This document shows positions 34,645-43,201 of a stretch of 61,843 nucleotides of DNA, piece after piece. This DNA comes from an uncultured Gammaproteobacteria bacterium. Lineage in GTDB: Bacteria > Pseudomonadota > Gammaproteobacteria > Arenicellales > JAANXG01. The stretch's first letter is position 1. Every line of letters starts with the position of its first letter. The notes beneath the pieces are model-generated. The model did no database searches. It saw only the letters and a list, made by a program, of their open reading frames with translations, and was not told where the DNA came from. The stretch is from assembly GCA_947259705.1 (NCBI GenBank), contig CAMYNL010000017.1, forward strand, positions 1 to 61,843, given 5' to 3'. The translations under genes and the position numbers were made by a program.

Positions 34645-35046
34645 TCAGTAGCGGGACACCATGTAATCGATTGCGTAATGCATGGTATCACGCCACGCCA
34701 ATTCGACCGTGTTGCTGTAGTCTGGGTCCAGCTCCGAGACGGTCTCAATGAGCGCATCCAGCCACAATTCATAGAGCTCCGGCTCGATATCCAAATCCTT
34801 CGACCCATGTCGGCTGGCAATGTAGTCCAGATAAGCCTCCGCAGCATCGCTGCCGCGGCTGCTCATCACTACCATGCGTAACGACTGTTCGAGCGCCTTC
34901 TTCTGTCGCGACATGTCTGTACCAGCGAACTTCTGCCGCACTTTATCCGAACTGGACAGAAACTTTTCGTAGAACAGCTCCAGAAACGTTGGATCCTTGC
35001 TGCACCTGCAATGGCTTTCTTTGAACGTGGCGAATGAGTCGGTCAT
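34645..35046 (-). CDS. Single-domain globin
   Basis: A 133-residue globin from the ATG at 35046. The CD1 phenylalanine (Phe40 in KVRQKFAGTD) and the proximal histidine His80 (IASRHGSKDL) are present, along with the E helix run QKKALEQSLRMVVM and a GH-type DALIETVSELD segment. Small globins of this type bind O2 or NO and may act as scavengers, carriers or sensors. It is divergent from a rhodanese gene, and two FNR-type boxes lie in between (35116-35129 and 35167-35180); the nearer one is 70 bases from the start. Regulation by oxygen fits haem-globin function. The longer upstream frame lacks globin homology. Confidence 0.85.
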   Translation of the reverse strand: MTDSFATFKESHCRCSKDPTFLELFYEKFLSSSDKVRQKFAGTDMSRQKKALEQSLRMVVMSSRGSDAAEAYLDYIASRHGSKDLDIEPELYELWLDALIETVSELDPDYSNTVELAWRDTMHYAIDYMVSRY

Positions 35047-35115
35047 GGTGCTGCCAGGCCCTCGCTGACACCTGATACGCGAGCCTGATGCTGCCAAACT
35101 AGCGCAGAATATCAA

Positions 35116-35129
35116 TTGACACAGATCAA
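35116..35129. promoter_or_regulatory. FNR-type box, globin side
   Basis: TTGACACAGATCAA matches TTGAT-N4-ATCAA with one change. A class II start for the globin would be near 35081, with CAGCAT as a weak -10 at 35093-35088 on the minus strand. The same box could also act on the divergent rhodanese gene. Confidence 0.55.
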
Positions 35130-35166
35130 AGTTCCATTGAACCAAATTCACGAATTGAACCCAAAA

Positions 35167-35180
35167 CTGATATAGATCAA
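35167..35180. promoter_or_regulatory. FNR-type box, rhodanese side
   Basis: CTGATATAGATCAA deviates at one position from TTGAT-N4-ATCAA. It is 83 bases before the rhodanese ATG. No good -10 is evident at the class II spacing, so the assignment to the rhodanese gene is less secure. Confidence 0.4.
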
Positions 35181-35262
35181 ATATCCAGGCTCGCCAGCAC
35201 CGGCGTCTTGTCCGCCGCCGGCCTGGTGTTCTTCGAAAACAAGTTGAATATTGAGGTTTGTC

Positions 35263-35706
35263 ATGATCCATCCTGTCGTAATGTTATTGATATCCATTGC
35301 AACTTTTTTGCCGACGGCATCAGCGGACATGGAGGGGCTGAAGACATACAAGGACCTGCTCGAGGAGACCAACAGTCGCATCCGTAACATCGATACCGAC
35401 TCACTGAAACGAGTTCTCGAAGAGAATCCTAATATGGTACTGCTGGATGTTCGATTACCCGGGGAGATTGAGTCGATGGGCCACATCGATGCGAAACAAC
35501 AGGTGAACATCCCGCGTGGGTGGGTAGAGGTCCGTATCGTCAATCATGTCATTGACAAGGATACACCGATCGTTGCTTATTGCGGGGCAGGTATACGCAG
35601 TGCCTTCGTGGTCGACGTGCTGCGAACTATGGGATTTACGGACGTGCAGAATTACGCCGAAGGTTTTCTGGGCTGGCAGCAGCGGGGGTTGCCGATCGTG
35701 CGGTAA
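35263..35706 (+). CDS. Periplasmic rhodanese-domain protein
   Basis: A 147-residue exported protein. The ATG at 35263 starts a signal peptide (PVVMLLISIATFLPTASAD). A single rhodanese domain follows with VLLDVRLPGEIESMGHI and the active-site loop VAYCGAGIRSA, with catalytic Cys107. Rhodaneses transfer sulfane sulfur to thiols or cyanide. It is divergent from the globin and shares FNR-type boxes with it. A TlpA-like protein and a Cys-containing exported protein follow on the same strand, which together resembles a small periplasmic sulfur/thiol module. Confidence 0.9.
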   Translation: MIHPVVMLLISIATFLPTASADMEGLKTYKDLLEETNSRIRNIDTDSLKRVLEENPNMVLLDVRLPGEIESMGHIDAKQQVNIPRGWVEVRIVNHVIDKDTPIVAYCGAGIRSAFVVDVLRTMGFTDVQNYAEGFLGWQQRGLPIVR

Positions 35707-35908
35707 GTTGAAACCGGACCGATCTGTAAATCGATTGTGATTGGCACGGGGCGCCGGGTAGCGGGGGACAGCGGTACCTTTGGCGGGATGTGCGGCGTTC
35801 GCTGCGTAACCACGGTCACAGATATCAATCTCAGATTGTGAAACAATCTCAACACGGCGCGTTCTGGCTGCTGCCCATCGACACAAAGCTATCGGTGCAC
35901 TGGATAAC

Positions 35909-36508
35909 ATGTTACGCAGATTCTTCCTCATAGTCGGCTTGACGCTGCAAATTTTGACTTTCAATGCGGCAGAGGCGGAAAGACAGTTTGAAGCACCGAC
36001 CATGGCGGCGCCTGACTTTGCTGCACAGTCTCTCACGGACGACCAGCAAATCCGCTTGTCAGACTTTCACGGTCAGGTTGTGGTGCTGAATTTCTGGGCG
36101 AGTTGGTGCTTTCCGTGCCGTTATGAAATGCCGATATTTCAGAAAATGTATGATCGCTATCGGCATCTTGGATTTGCCGTTGTGGCGGTCGCTGTGTACG
36201 ATGAGCTGGTGAATGCAAAGACTTTTCAGCGTCGCTATAAGTTATCGTTTCCCATGCTGTTCGACACCGACGAGCAGGCCAAGCAGGCGTTCGATGTACA
36301 AGTCGTCCCACAGACATTTGTCATCGGTCGAGATGGCAGGCTCGTGCCGATTACCGATCCAACGACCAGAAAAACTACGTTGTCAGTAAATGATCCCACG
36401 TTGTGGGAGACCGCTGAGATGATGACGTTAATCGAACAGTTGATCGAGGAGTCGACCCCGCGAACCAACACGGTAATCCCAACCAGTGATCGCCGGTCGA
36501 CGAGCTAA
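35909..36508 (+). CDS. TlpA-like periplasmic thioredoxin
   Basis: A 199-residue exported thioredoxin-fold protein: an N-terminal signal (RRFFLIVGLTLQILTFNAAEA), a redoxin domain with MAAPDFAAQSLTDD and the active site WCFPC at residues 66-70 (an unusual middle dipeptide Phe-Pro), and the cis-Pro segment VQVVPQTFVIG. The tail after residue 165 is not part of the usual fold. It lies 200 bases downstream of the rhodanese and may reduce it or the next gene's product. A second TlpA in this window is at 18529 and is clearly a different subgroup. Confidence 0.87.
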   Translation: MLRRFFLIVGLTLQILTFNAAEAERQFEAPTMAAPDFAAQSLTDDQQIRLSDFHGQVVVLNFWASWCFPCRYEMPIFQKMYDRYRHLGFAVVAVAVYDELVNAKTFQRRYKLSFPMLFDTDEQAKQAFDVQVVPQTFVIGRDGRLVPITDPTTRKTTLSVNDPTLWETAEMMTLIEQLIEESTPRTNTVIPTSDRRSTS

Positions 36509-36615
36509 CTGTGGCCATTTCGGTGTCCGGCGACATCAGAAACCACTGCTCTTTGCGGTTGAAGCCGTTTCGTTTACCCATCACTAACCAAATTGATTAA
36601 AGGAGATGATACCCA

Positions 36616-36978
36616 ATGAGAATTGTAAAACCATTGCTCGCCGTTGTCCTGATTGTCGCCTCTTTTGCCGCCAACGCCGGTGAATGGTCCGGTACACTCG
36701 TGGACACCATGTGTTATGGGAAGAACAAGGCCAATATCGGTAATGATCATAATGGTGGAGCCGCCAAGGGGTGCGCCACCGCTTGTGCAAAAATGGGTAT
36801 TCCCGTGGCGATCCTGGTCGACGGAAAAATGTATACCATTGCTGCCCCGTCAAAGACCCTCGCCGACGTCATGGGGGAGACTGCTACCATCTCGGGTCAG
36901 CTGGTTGATGGATCGGTAATCGTGCCCGAGAAAGTCATGGTGAACGGCAAGGAAGTCAACACCAGTGGAATGATGTAA
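36616..36978 (+). CDS. Small exported three-cysteine protein
   Basis: A 120-residue product with a signal peptide (KPLLAVVLIVASFAANAGEW). The mature part contains Cys33 in VDTMCYGKNKAN and Cys53/Cys57 in GGAAKGCATACAKMG, then a beta-rich half (AILVDGKMYTIAAPS ... ATISGQLVDGSVIVPEKVMVNG). I do not recognise a characterised family, though the layout recalls small periplasmic proteins with an OB-like half. AAAGGAG precedes the ATG. It follows the TlpA-like gene, a plausible disulfide partner. A hairpin terminator ends the unit. Confidence 0.78.
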   Translation: MRIVKPLLAVVLIVASFAANAGEWSGTLVDTMCYGKNKANIGNDHNGGAAKGCATACAKMGIPVAILVDGKMYTIAAPSKTLADVMGETATISGQLVDGSVIVPEKVMVNGKEVNTSGMM

Positions 36979-36997
36979 TCCCGCTTCGACACGGGTC

Positions 36998-37023
36998 GGC
37001 ACCGCCCCGGTATGGGCGGTGCC
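36998..37023 (+). terminator. Hairpin after the three-cysteine protein gene
   Basis: Perfect 10-bp stem GGCACCGCCC/GGGCGGTGCC with a six-base loop CGGTAT, 20 bases after the stop codon. Only a weak T-containing stretch follows. Confidence 0.7.
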
Positions 37024-37103
37024 AATCCGATTATCTTGGAAACTGAGAAGTAACAAATTCGCCGACCGTGATCGGCAGTTGACACTCAAGGAACGTGTAG
37101 GTC

Positions 37104-39071
37104 ATGAGCAAGGCCGATCACTTGGATTGGCGCAAGGTCCTCGATCCAGGCGAATTGAGCGAGGGCCGAGTGAAATCGGTAACCTGCGAACAGGTCACGC
37201 TGTGCATGACCCGTTTCAAAGGTCAGTATGGCGCGCTCGATAACAAATGCCCGCACCAGGGTGGGCCTCTGGGTGAAGGCTCGATCGAGAACGGACTACT
37301 GCGCTGCCCGTGGCATGGCTGGGACTTCGATCCGTTGACCGGTAAGGCGCCCGGCTATGACGACGGCGTGGCGACCTATGAAGTCGAGGTGCGCGACGAC
37401 GGGTTGTATGTCGGTCTGCCGAAGTCGCTGGCCCATGTCAAAACGGTTGGTGACCTCATGATGGACACCATGACGAACTGGGGCGTGCGCTGGTGTTTCG
37501 GTATGGTGGGGCACTCCAACCTGGGTGTGGCCGATGCGCTGCGTCTGCAGGAGCAGGCCGGGCGTCTGACTTATATCGGTATCCGCCACGAGGGGGCGGC
37601 ATCATTCGCCTGTTCCGCCTACGGCAAGCTCACCGGCCGGCCGGCGGCCTGCCTGTCCATCGCCGGGCCAGGTGCCACCAACCTGCTCACCGGCCTGTGG
37701 GATGCCAACGTGGATCGCTCGCCGGTGCTGGCGTTGACTGGGCAGGTCGACACCCAGGTGCTTGGTCCGGGAGCGTTCCAGGAAGTCGATCTGCAGGCGG
37801 CCTTCGGCAAGGTTGCCCAGTGGACCCAGCCGGTCCTGCACACCAGCAAACATGCCGAGTTGATGAACCTGGCCTGTAAGAGCGCGCTGTTGAACCGCGG
37901 CGTGTCGCATCTCATCTTTCCCGACGAGGTTCCCAAGTTGCCGGCGCCGGAGGGCGCCGACGCTGGTACCCCGGAAGGCCGCATCACAGAGCAGACCATC
38001 TCGCCACCGGCAGAGTCCGTGCACCGGGCACTGGCATTGTTACGAAGCGCCAAGCGGCCGGTAATCATCGTCGGTCATGGCGCCCGCTTCAACATGCCGG
38101 CGATTGTGGAATTGGCCGAGGGCCTGCGCTGCCCGATCATCACCACTTTCAAGGCGAAGGGACTGATCGCGGATTCACATCCCCTGGGAGGCGGCGTGCT
38201 TGGCCGCAGCGGTACCCCCATCGCCAGCTGGGCAATGAATGAGTCGGACTGCCTGCTGGTGTTCGGAGCCAGCTTCAGTAATCACACCGGTATCACGCCG
38301 AAGAAGCCCATCATCCAGGTCGATTACGACGCCATGACTCTGGGGAAGTTCCACGCTGTAGAGGTGCCGGTGTGGGGAGAGATCGGCGTCACCGCGGCGC
38401 TGTTGAATGCCCAGCTCGGCACTGTCAGCGCCGCCCTGGACCAGCGCCCGGACCTGGCGGAGCGCTGGCGGATCTGGCGCGAGGAGAAGCAGCGCCGCAG
38501 CGAGGATGACCGCGGCCGGGGAGTCAACTCGGCGGCCATCTTCACCGCCATGTCGCGGCAGGTGCCCGATGACGCCATCATTACCGTGGACGTCGGCAAC
38601 AATACCTATTCCTTCGGCCGTTATTTCGAATGCGCGGATCAGGCGGTGCTGATGTCCGGTTATCTCGGCTCCATCGGCTTCGCGCTCCCTGCGGCGCTGG
38701 GTGCGTGGGCCGCCACCCAGGAAGACGATCCGTTGTTTAAAGGCCGACCGGTGGTGTCGGTGTCCGGGGACGGCGGCTTCGGCCAGTACATGGCCGAACT
38801 CAACACGGCGGTGCTGTACGGTATGAACATCACCCACGTCCTGCTGCGCAATGACGAGCTCGGCAAGATCAGCAAGGAGCAGCGCTCCGGCAACTGGCCG
38901 GTGTGGCAGACCACGCTGCACAACCCCGGCTTCGCGGACTATGCGGAGCTGTGCGGTGCCATGGGCGTGCAGGTAAACCGCAAGGACGAACTGGATGACG
39001 CTTTGGCCGCCGCCCTCAACCACGATGGCCCCAGCCTGGTGGAGATCATCTCCGACGTCGAGCTCGTCTGA
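37104..39071 (+). CDS. Rieske ferredoxin - thiamine-diphosphate enzyme fusion
   Basis: A 655-residue cytosolic protein. Residues 1-110 are a Rieske [2Fe-2S] domain with Cys49-x-His51 and Cys68-xx-His71 (CPHQGG...CPWHGWDFD). Residues from about 113 on are a complete ThDP enzyme of the pyruvate oxidase/acetolactate synthase type: the cofactor-activating Glu163 in IRHEGAASFA, the GPGATNLL loop, a central domain starting near HRALALLRSAKRP, and the ThDP-Mg motif GDGGFGQ...LRND at residues 555-584. The redox domain fused in front implies that electrons from 2-oxoacid oxidation leave through the Rieske centre, for example to a quinone or cytochrome. Substrate unknown. Confidence 0.9.
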   Translation: MSKADHLDWRKVLDPGELSEGRVKSVTCEQVTLCMTRFKGQYGALDNKCPHQGGPLGEGSIENGLLRCPWHGWDFDPLTGKAPGYDDGVATYEVEVRDDGLYVGLPKSLAHVKTVGDLMMDTMTNWGVRWCFGMVGHSNLGVADALRLQEQAGRLTYIGIRHEGAASFACSAYGKLTGRPAACLSIAGPGATNLLTGLWDANVDRSPVLALTGQVDTQVLGPGAFQEVDLQAAFGKVAQWTQPVLHTSKHAELMNLACKSALLNRGVSHLIFPDEVPKLPAPEGADAGTPEGRITEQTISPPAESVHRALALLRSAKRPVIIVGHGARFNMPAIVELAEGLRCPIITTFKAKGLIADSHPLGGGVLGRSGTPIASWAMNESDCLLVFGASFSNHTGITPKKPIIQVDYDAMTLGKFHAVEVPVWGEIGVTAALLNAQLGTVSAALDQRPDLAERWRIWREEKQRRSEDDRGRGVNSAAIFTAMSRQVPDDAIITVDVGNNTYSFGRYFECADQAVLMSGYLGSIGFALPAALGAWAATQEDDPLFKGRPVVSVSGDGGFGQYMAELNTAVLYGMNITHVLLRNDELGKISKEQRSGNWPVWQTTLHNPGFADYAELCGAMGVQVNRKDELDDALAAALNHDGPSLVEIISDVELV

Positions 39072-39162
39072 CGAGAAGGGACGAGCCCGGGCGCAGGCGC
39101 CAACGAGCGGGAGATTCTTTATCTATACTCTGCTGATGGTGGATGTTCAGGGGGGGTGAGCC

Positions 39163-39819
39163 ATGACCATCATCTTGATGCTACGGCGACTGGCATTAGC
39201 GATGCTCCTGGGAGCGTCGCTGGGCACGGCCATCGCGGGCTATGTGGACGAATATGACATAGATGCCCTGGTATCGGCCGGGAAAGTGGATGTTCAGGCG
39301 CTGAAGAACCACGGGCCGGAGGTAATGCCGGTATTGGTGAGTATTTACGAACGCTCCGGCCCCGATAAACGCGCCGTGATCGCCCGTGTCTTTTACCAGC
39401 TGGGCTGGAAGTCGCCGCGGGCCGAGGCGGTGCTGATGCCTGATGTGCGCACTTCGCACAAGCAATTGCGCCTGCAGGTGCAGTGGGCGCTGGGGAGGGT
39501 GAGCGACGACCCGGCGGTGGTGGACGCGCTGCTCAACACCATGCGTCATGACAGTAATCCGCTGTTTCGTGACAAGGCCGCCTGCGCCCTGGCCTATGAC
39601 CAGATCCACCTCTCCGAGCATCAAAGGCTGCGGGTCTATGAGGGGTTGGTGGAATCACTGCGCAGCGAGAATCCCCAGGTGCGCGATATCTCCATGAAGG
39701 CGCTGAAGATCCACACCGGGCAGACCAAGGGCTTTCGTCCCCGGGCCTCAGCGGTGGAACGCGCGGACGCCATCCGCGAGTGGGAATCTTGGCTGGACGA
39801 ATACCGCAACAACTTGTAG
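39163..39819 (+). CDS. Exported HEAT-repeat protein
   Basis: A 218-residue product with an N-terminal signal (MLRRLALAMLLGASLGTAIAG) and alpha-helical HEAT-like repeats: PEVMPVLVSIYERSGPDKRA, HKQLRLQVQWALGRVSDDPA, NPLFRDKAACALAYDQ and NPQVRDISMKALKIHTG. It probably acts as a periplasmic scaffold. It overlaps by 40 bases with the next gene, so translation is likely coupled. No enzymatic residues are evident. Confidence 0.72.
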   Translation: MTIILMLRRLALAMLLGASLGTAIAGYVDEYDIDALVSAGKVDVQALKNHGPEVMPVLVSIYERSGPDKRAVIARVFYQLGWKSPRAEAVLMPDVRTSHKQLRLQVQWALGRVSDDPAVVDALLNTMRHDSNPLFRDKAACALAYDQIHLSEHQRLRVYEGLVESLRSENPQVRDISMKALKIHTGQTKGFRPRASAVERADAIREWESWLDEYRNNL

Positions 39820-41465
39820 CCGCCGTCGGCGGTGCGCTGCTCACGGCTGCCACGCTTGGGCAGAGCACACTGGTGGAATACAGTTTCGACGACGGTGTAG
39901 TCGATACCGGTCCCGATACCTTTACGGTATACGAGCATGCGAAGGGCCGCGTAAGCCTGAGTGAATCGCTGCGCTTCAGCGGGTATCGCGCGGTAGAGAT
40001 CCGCGACGTCGCCGCCGACGGTGACTTCCCCGAACTGCAGGGGTATTTCCCGCTGCGCAATGACGGGATGCTCTATGTGCATTTCGCTTTCCTTATTACG
40101 GATCCGACGCAACCGCTCAATATCGCCCTGGCGGGGCCGCTCTGGTTCCGGCTCGCGAAAGACGGCATCGCCTTCTGGCTCACCACCCGCCAGGGATACA
40201 TATACCAATACTCCGACAGTATGCCCCAGCGTCTGTTCGCGCCGGAGCCGTTCAGCTGGTACCGGGTCCAACTCGAGTACGACATCGACCGCGGTCGTTA
40301 CGACCTGCGCATCTTCGCAGAACACGATACGCGCCCGGTGGTCGATCTGCGCAATCAGCCGAATGCCGCCAACCAGCCGGGTTCGGCGGTGGATAAGTTC
40401 TCATTCATCGGCGATCGGGGCGAAGACAGTTCCAACGTGGTGTATTACGTTGACGATGTGGTGATCGGGGTCGATGAGGAAGTAGTCCAGCGCCCATTTG
40501 CCGCTCCCGGACGCCGCAAGCTGTTCATCGATTACTGGGCCGATCTCCAGCGGCAGATGCGCGAGCGCGTTGCCTGCCTGCCGGCGACCGAAATCGCAGA
40601 CTTCGGCCTTACTGATGATGAACTGGCGCTGATCCGTGGGCAGGGCGGTATCACCGTCATCAAACGCATCAACCGAGACCGGCCGCCGCCCGACCTCGAC
40701 GCACTGCCCGAGCCTACCCGTACCTACGCCCGTGCGGTGGCGCGCTGGAAGGCGGGCTGCCGCGCACTGGACCGCGGTCTCCCGGCCGAGGCCGCCACGG
40801 CATTCGAGGGCGCAGTGTCGGCGGTACCCGGGGCACGGATTTTTGCCTTGTCCCTGCTACTGGCGGAGGCGGCGATGCAACCCGGCGGCGAAGTGGACCG
40901 CCGCCTGCTGGGACTCTACCCGGACTGGCAGGGCGACCCGCGATTCGCCGTGGCGCTGGCCATGCTGGCCATCCGCAAGCGCGACCTGCTGCTGGCCAAG
41001 CAGTGGTGGGTGGACGCCCCGCAGCTGGTGTTCGCGAGCAGCCGGCAGCACCTGCTGACCTCGTTCCTCAACGTGTCCGCCCAGGCTGATATGTTCCCTG
41101 TGCTGAACGCGGCAACGACGGCGAAGACATATCTCGCCGTCGAGCCGTACCTGCTCGCGGAACAGTATTTTTACCTGTTGCTTTGGGACCGCCGCTACCG
41201 CGACGCTGCCGTGTTCGCCGATGAAGTCGTAGACCGCCTCGCCACCGCGGGTCTCCCAACCGCGCCGTGGCAGGAACGGGCAGGGGACGCGTATATGCTG
41301 GGCGGTGATCAGGCAGAAGCCACGGCCGCCTACGAACGCAGCCTCAGCCAGAACGCCAACCGCCCGGGTCCCTATACCAAGCTCTCGGACCTTTACTATC
41401 TGCAGCACGACCTAGACCGCGAACGGCAGTATCGAGAAAAGGTATTCGGTACGCTCCGCAACTGA
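39780..41465 (+). CDS. Exported protein with lectin-like and TPR-like parts
   Basis: A 561-residue product starting with GTG inside the previous gene. A hydrophobic signal (QLVAAVGGALLTAATLGQS) is followed by a concanavalin/laminin-G-like beta region (about residues 30-235; YGYxxPL-type strands, VYYVDDVVIG). A C-terminal region rich in helical hairpins follows (PAEAATAFEGAVSAVPGARI, WQERAGDAYMLGGDQ, AEATAAYERSLSQNANRPG) that looks TPR-like. A surface or periplasmic binding and scaffolding role is inferred. With its overlapping HEAT-repeat neighbour it forms a two-gene exported module. Confidence 0.65.
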   Translation: MGILAGRIPQQLVAAVGGALLTAATLGQSTLVEYSFDDGVVDTGPDTFTVYEHAKGRVSLSESLRFSGYRAVEIRDVAADGDFPELQGYFPLRNDGMLYVHFAFLITDPTQPLNIALAGPLWFRLAKDGIAFWLTTRQGYIYQYSDSMPQRLFAPEPFSWYRVQLEYDIDRGRYDLRIFAEHDTRPVVDLRNQPNAANQPGSAVDKFSFIGDRGEDSSNVVYYVDDVVIGVDEEVVQRPFAAPGRRKLFIDYWADLQRQMRERVACLPATEIADFGLTDDELALIRGQGGITVIKRINRDRPPPDLDALPEPTRTYARAVARWKAGCRALDRGLPAEAATAFEGAVSAVPGARIFALSLLLAEAAMQPGGEVDRRLLGLYPDWQGDPRFAVALAMLAIRKRDLLLAKQWWVDAPQLVFASSRQHLLTSFLNVSAQADMFPVLNAATTAKTYLAVEPYLLAEQYFYLLLWDRRYRDAAVFADEVVDRLATAGLPTAPWQERAGDAYMLGGDQAEATAAYERSLSQNANRPGPYTKLSDLYYLQHDLDRERQYREKVFGTLRN

Positions 41466-41507
41466 ATCGAAAGCGGTAAAATAGGAGGCAGAACCTACTT
41501 TGCTGCT

Positions 41508-41744
41508 TCAAGTGGAATCTGCCCCCGCCTTTCTGGTCAGTCGGGCACCCGGAATGCGTGATACGCCGGGCCCGCCCTCGCGGGTGATCCAGCTGCAGGC
41601 GATTCCTGCCGCGGATACCGTGTTCAGCAGCGCAACAAAGCGGGCCGCCTCCTTGCGGGTCGTAAACGGGCCATCCCGGCAAATATCCGTCTCCACGTAC
41701 CAGCACTGGTCGTAGACGGACCTTTCGGACCTGTTCTTGATCAT
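41508..41744 (-). CDS. Small conserved-looking protein with a 'WYVETDICRDGPF' motif
   Basis: A 78-residue product from the ATG at 41744, with AGGGGG eight bases upstream. WYVETDICRDGPFTTRKEAARF resembles short stress-type proteins where a W-Y-x-T strand is followed by a GPF turn and a helix (DUF6316-like pattern); the assignment is tentative. No signal peptide. Two cysteines besides Cys24 are seen in the middle part. It is isolated and convergent with the gene ending at 41465. Confidence 0.5.
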   Translation of the reverse strand: MIKNRSERSVYDQCWYVETDICRDGPFTTRKEAARFVALLNTVSAAGIACSWITREGGPGVSRIPGARLTRKAGADST

Positions 41745-42118
41745 GACAGTCACCCCCTATTCAATAATAGATCGGATCGTTCAGTGTTGCACGGCCGGAA
41801 ACGGCATCTCCAGGAGAGAACGCGCGGCAAATCGTAGGTCTGGGATATATGGGATTCATGAAAATTCATGTCCTTCAGCAGCTTGCCGGCGAAATATTGA
41901 CCGCTGCTCGATCCCCGGGCTGGCAAGTGTGGGCAGAATATGGTGCAGTGCCGATACCGGCGTGGCGTGGGCCTAATGTCGATTCGGGGTCGACGGATGA
42001 ATACAACCAGCGGACCCGTGGAGGCCAATGCGTGGAGATTCCCGCGTCGACGGCGCGCTAAAATGCCGGCCGTTCGTCAATGATAAATCTGCAGTCAACC
42101 CTTGAGGTACCTTGGATA
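41745..42118. other. Gap upstream of the beta-barrel protein
   Basis: Short open frames on both strands lack recognisable content; no clear promoter pair is seen for either flanking gene. Confidence 0.4.
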
Positions 42119-42619
42119 ATGACAATACGACGTTGCCTACTTTTTGGCCTGCTTGCCTTGCCGCCCTCCGCACCGGTGGGTGCCGCCGACGGTCTGTACC
42201 TGGGAGCGGAGGCCGGCGTGCTGGAGCGTGATGTCGCCGGCTTTGATAACGCCGTCAATGCGGGGATCCGCATCGGTTATGAATTCCAGAACATCGGTAT
42301 CGGCGATCTGGCGATCGAGGGCTCCTATATCGACAGCGTCAGCGACGGAGACCTCCCAGCGGGCGGCAAGTGGTCGATGAAGGCCTTCTCCGGGTTTGTC
42401 GTGCTGCGCACCGCCGGTCCGATCTATCTCAAGGGCCGCGCCGGTTTCAGCGCCTGGGACGTGGACGCCGGTGCGGCGTCCGCTGATGGCACCGATTTCT
42501 CCTACGGGCTTGGGGCTGGCTTGAGCTTCGGCGTTGCGCAGCTAGAAATCGAATACACGGTGCTGGAGGATGACCTCAAGTATTACGGCGCTGCGCTCAA
42601 CATCATGACGCCGTTCTGA
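42119..42619 (+). CDS. Outer-membrane beta-barrel protein, small
   Basis: A 166-residue product with a signal peptide (IRRCLLFGLLALPPSAPVGA) and alternating amphipathic strands: GLYLGAEAGVLE, NAGIRIGYEFQNIG, DLAIEGSYI, GPIYLKGRAGFSAW, GLGAGLSFGVAQLEIEY, and a C-terminal ...IMTPF ending in Phe, the usual outer-membrane insertion signal. This is the eight-strand OmpA/OmpW-like layout. Function not determined. The ATG at 42119 is preferred over the earlier in-frame ATG because the signal peptide starts there. Confidence 0.78.
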   Translation: MTIRRCLLFGLLALPPSAPVGAADGLYLGAEAGVLERDVAGFDNAVNAGIRIGYEFQNIGIGDLAIEGSYIDSVSDGDLPAGGKWSMKAFSGFVVLRTAGPIYLKGRAGFSAWDVDAGAASADGTDFSYGLGAGLSFGVAQLEIEYTVLEDDLKYYGAALNIMTPF

Positions 42620-42639
42620 GCGCGCAGTGATGCTCGGCC

Positions 42640-43201
42640 TCAGTTGGTTCATGGATGACTCGGCTTTTTTCAGCTCCTCGTAAGGTAGTTCCCATTCGCC
42701 GATCTCTATGTGTGTCGTGGCGAGCCTCTTAGTGATGAACGCCTTTGAGTCGGCGTTGGGTACCCAGACGGCGAGCAACTGCTCAGCGGCATCGTCTACC
42801 GGCAACTCACCGTGGATGACGCGATGCAGAAAGGTCAGGCCGCACGCGCGTTTTTTGGTCTGGCAGTGCACGAACACCCTGCAGCCCTTATTCCGACATG
42901 AGCAGAGCGCTGAAGGTGGTCAGGTCGCGCACAGTCGGGCAGTGCCAGTCATCCGGGATGGTTACATAGGCAAATCCAAGCTTGCCAGCGACTGCTGCTT
43001 CCCCATCGATTGAGCCCCACACGCCAGGCGGTGAGAAATCAATCCGCACCTCGAAGTCCGCGTCCATGGCGCCTCGATCTGGTTCAAAGACGGCTGCCCC
43101 CCAGTGGCCACGTTCTCGTCAATGGCGACCAGGTTGACTGGTGCTGTGTTGTCCACTGTGCGGCATGGGCGCGCGCCAAGCTCGAACACCAGCGCGATCA
43201 C
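42640..43201 (-). pseudogene. Broken tyrosine-phosphatase-like (DUF442/BLH type) gene
   Basis: In the first frame APVNLVAIDENVATGGQPSL occurs near the start, the hallmark 'GGQP' entry of DUF442/phosphatase-like proteins. After a frameshift comes DADFEVRIDFSPP ... LGFAYVTIPDDWHCPT. A TAA (42891-42889) interrupts before the third part, VFVHCQTKKRACGLTFLHRV, whose HCx5R loop (HCQTKKR) would carry the catalytic Cys and Arg of a PTP. Homology ends around 42640. One shift and one stop make the gene inactive. Relatives may be dual-specificity phosphatases. Confidence 0.75.
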
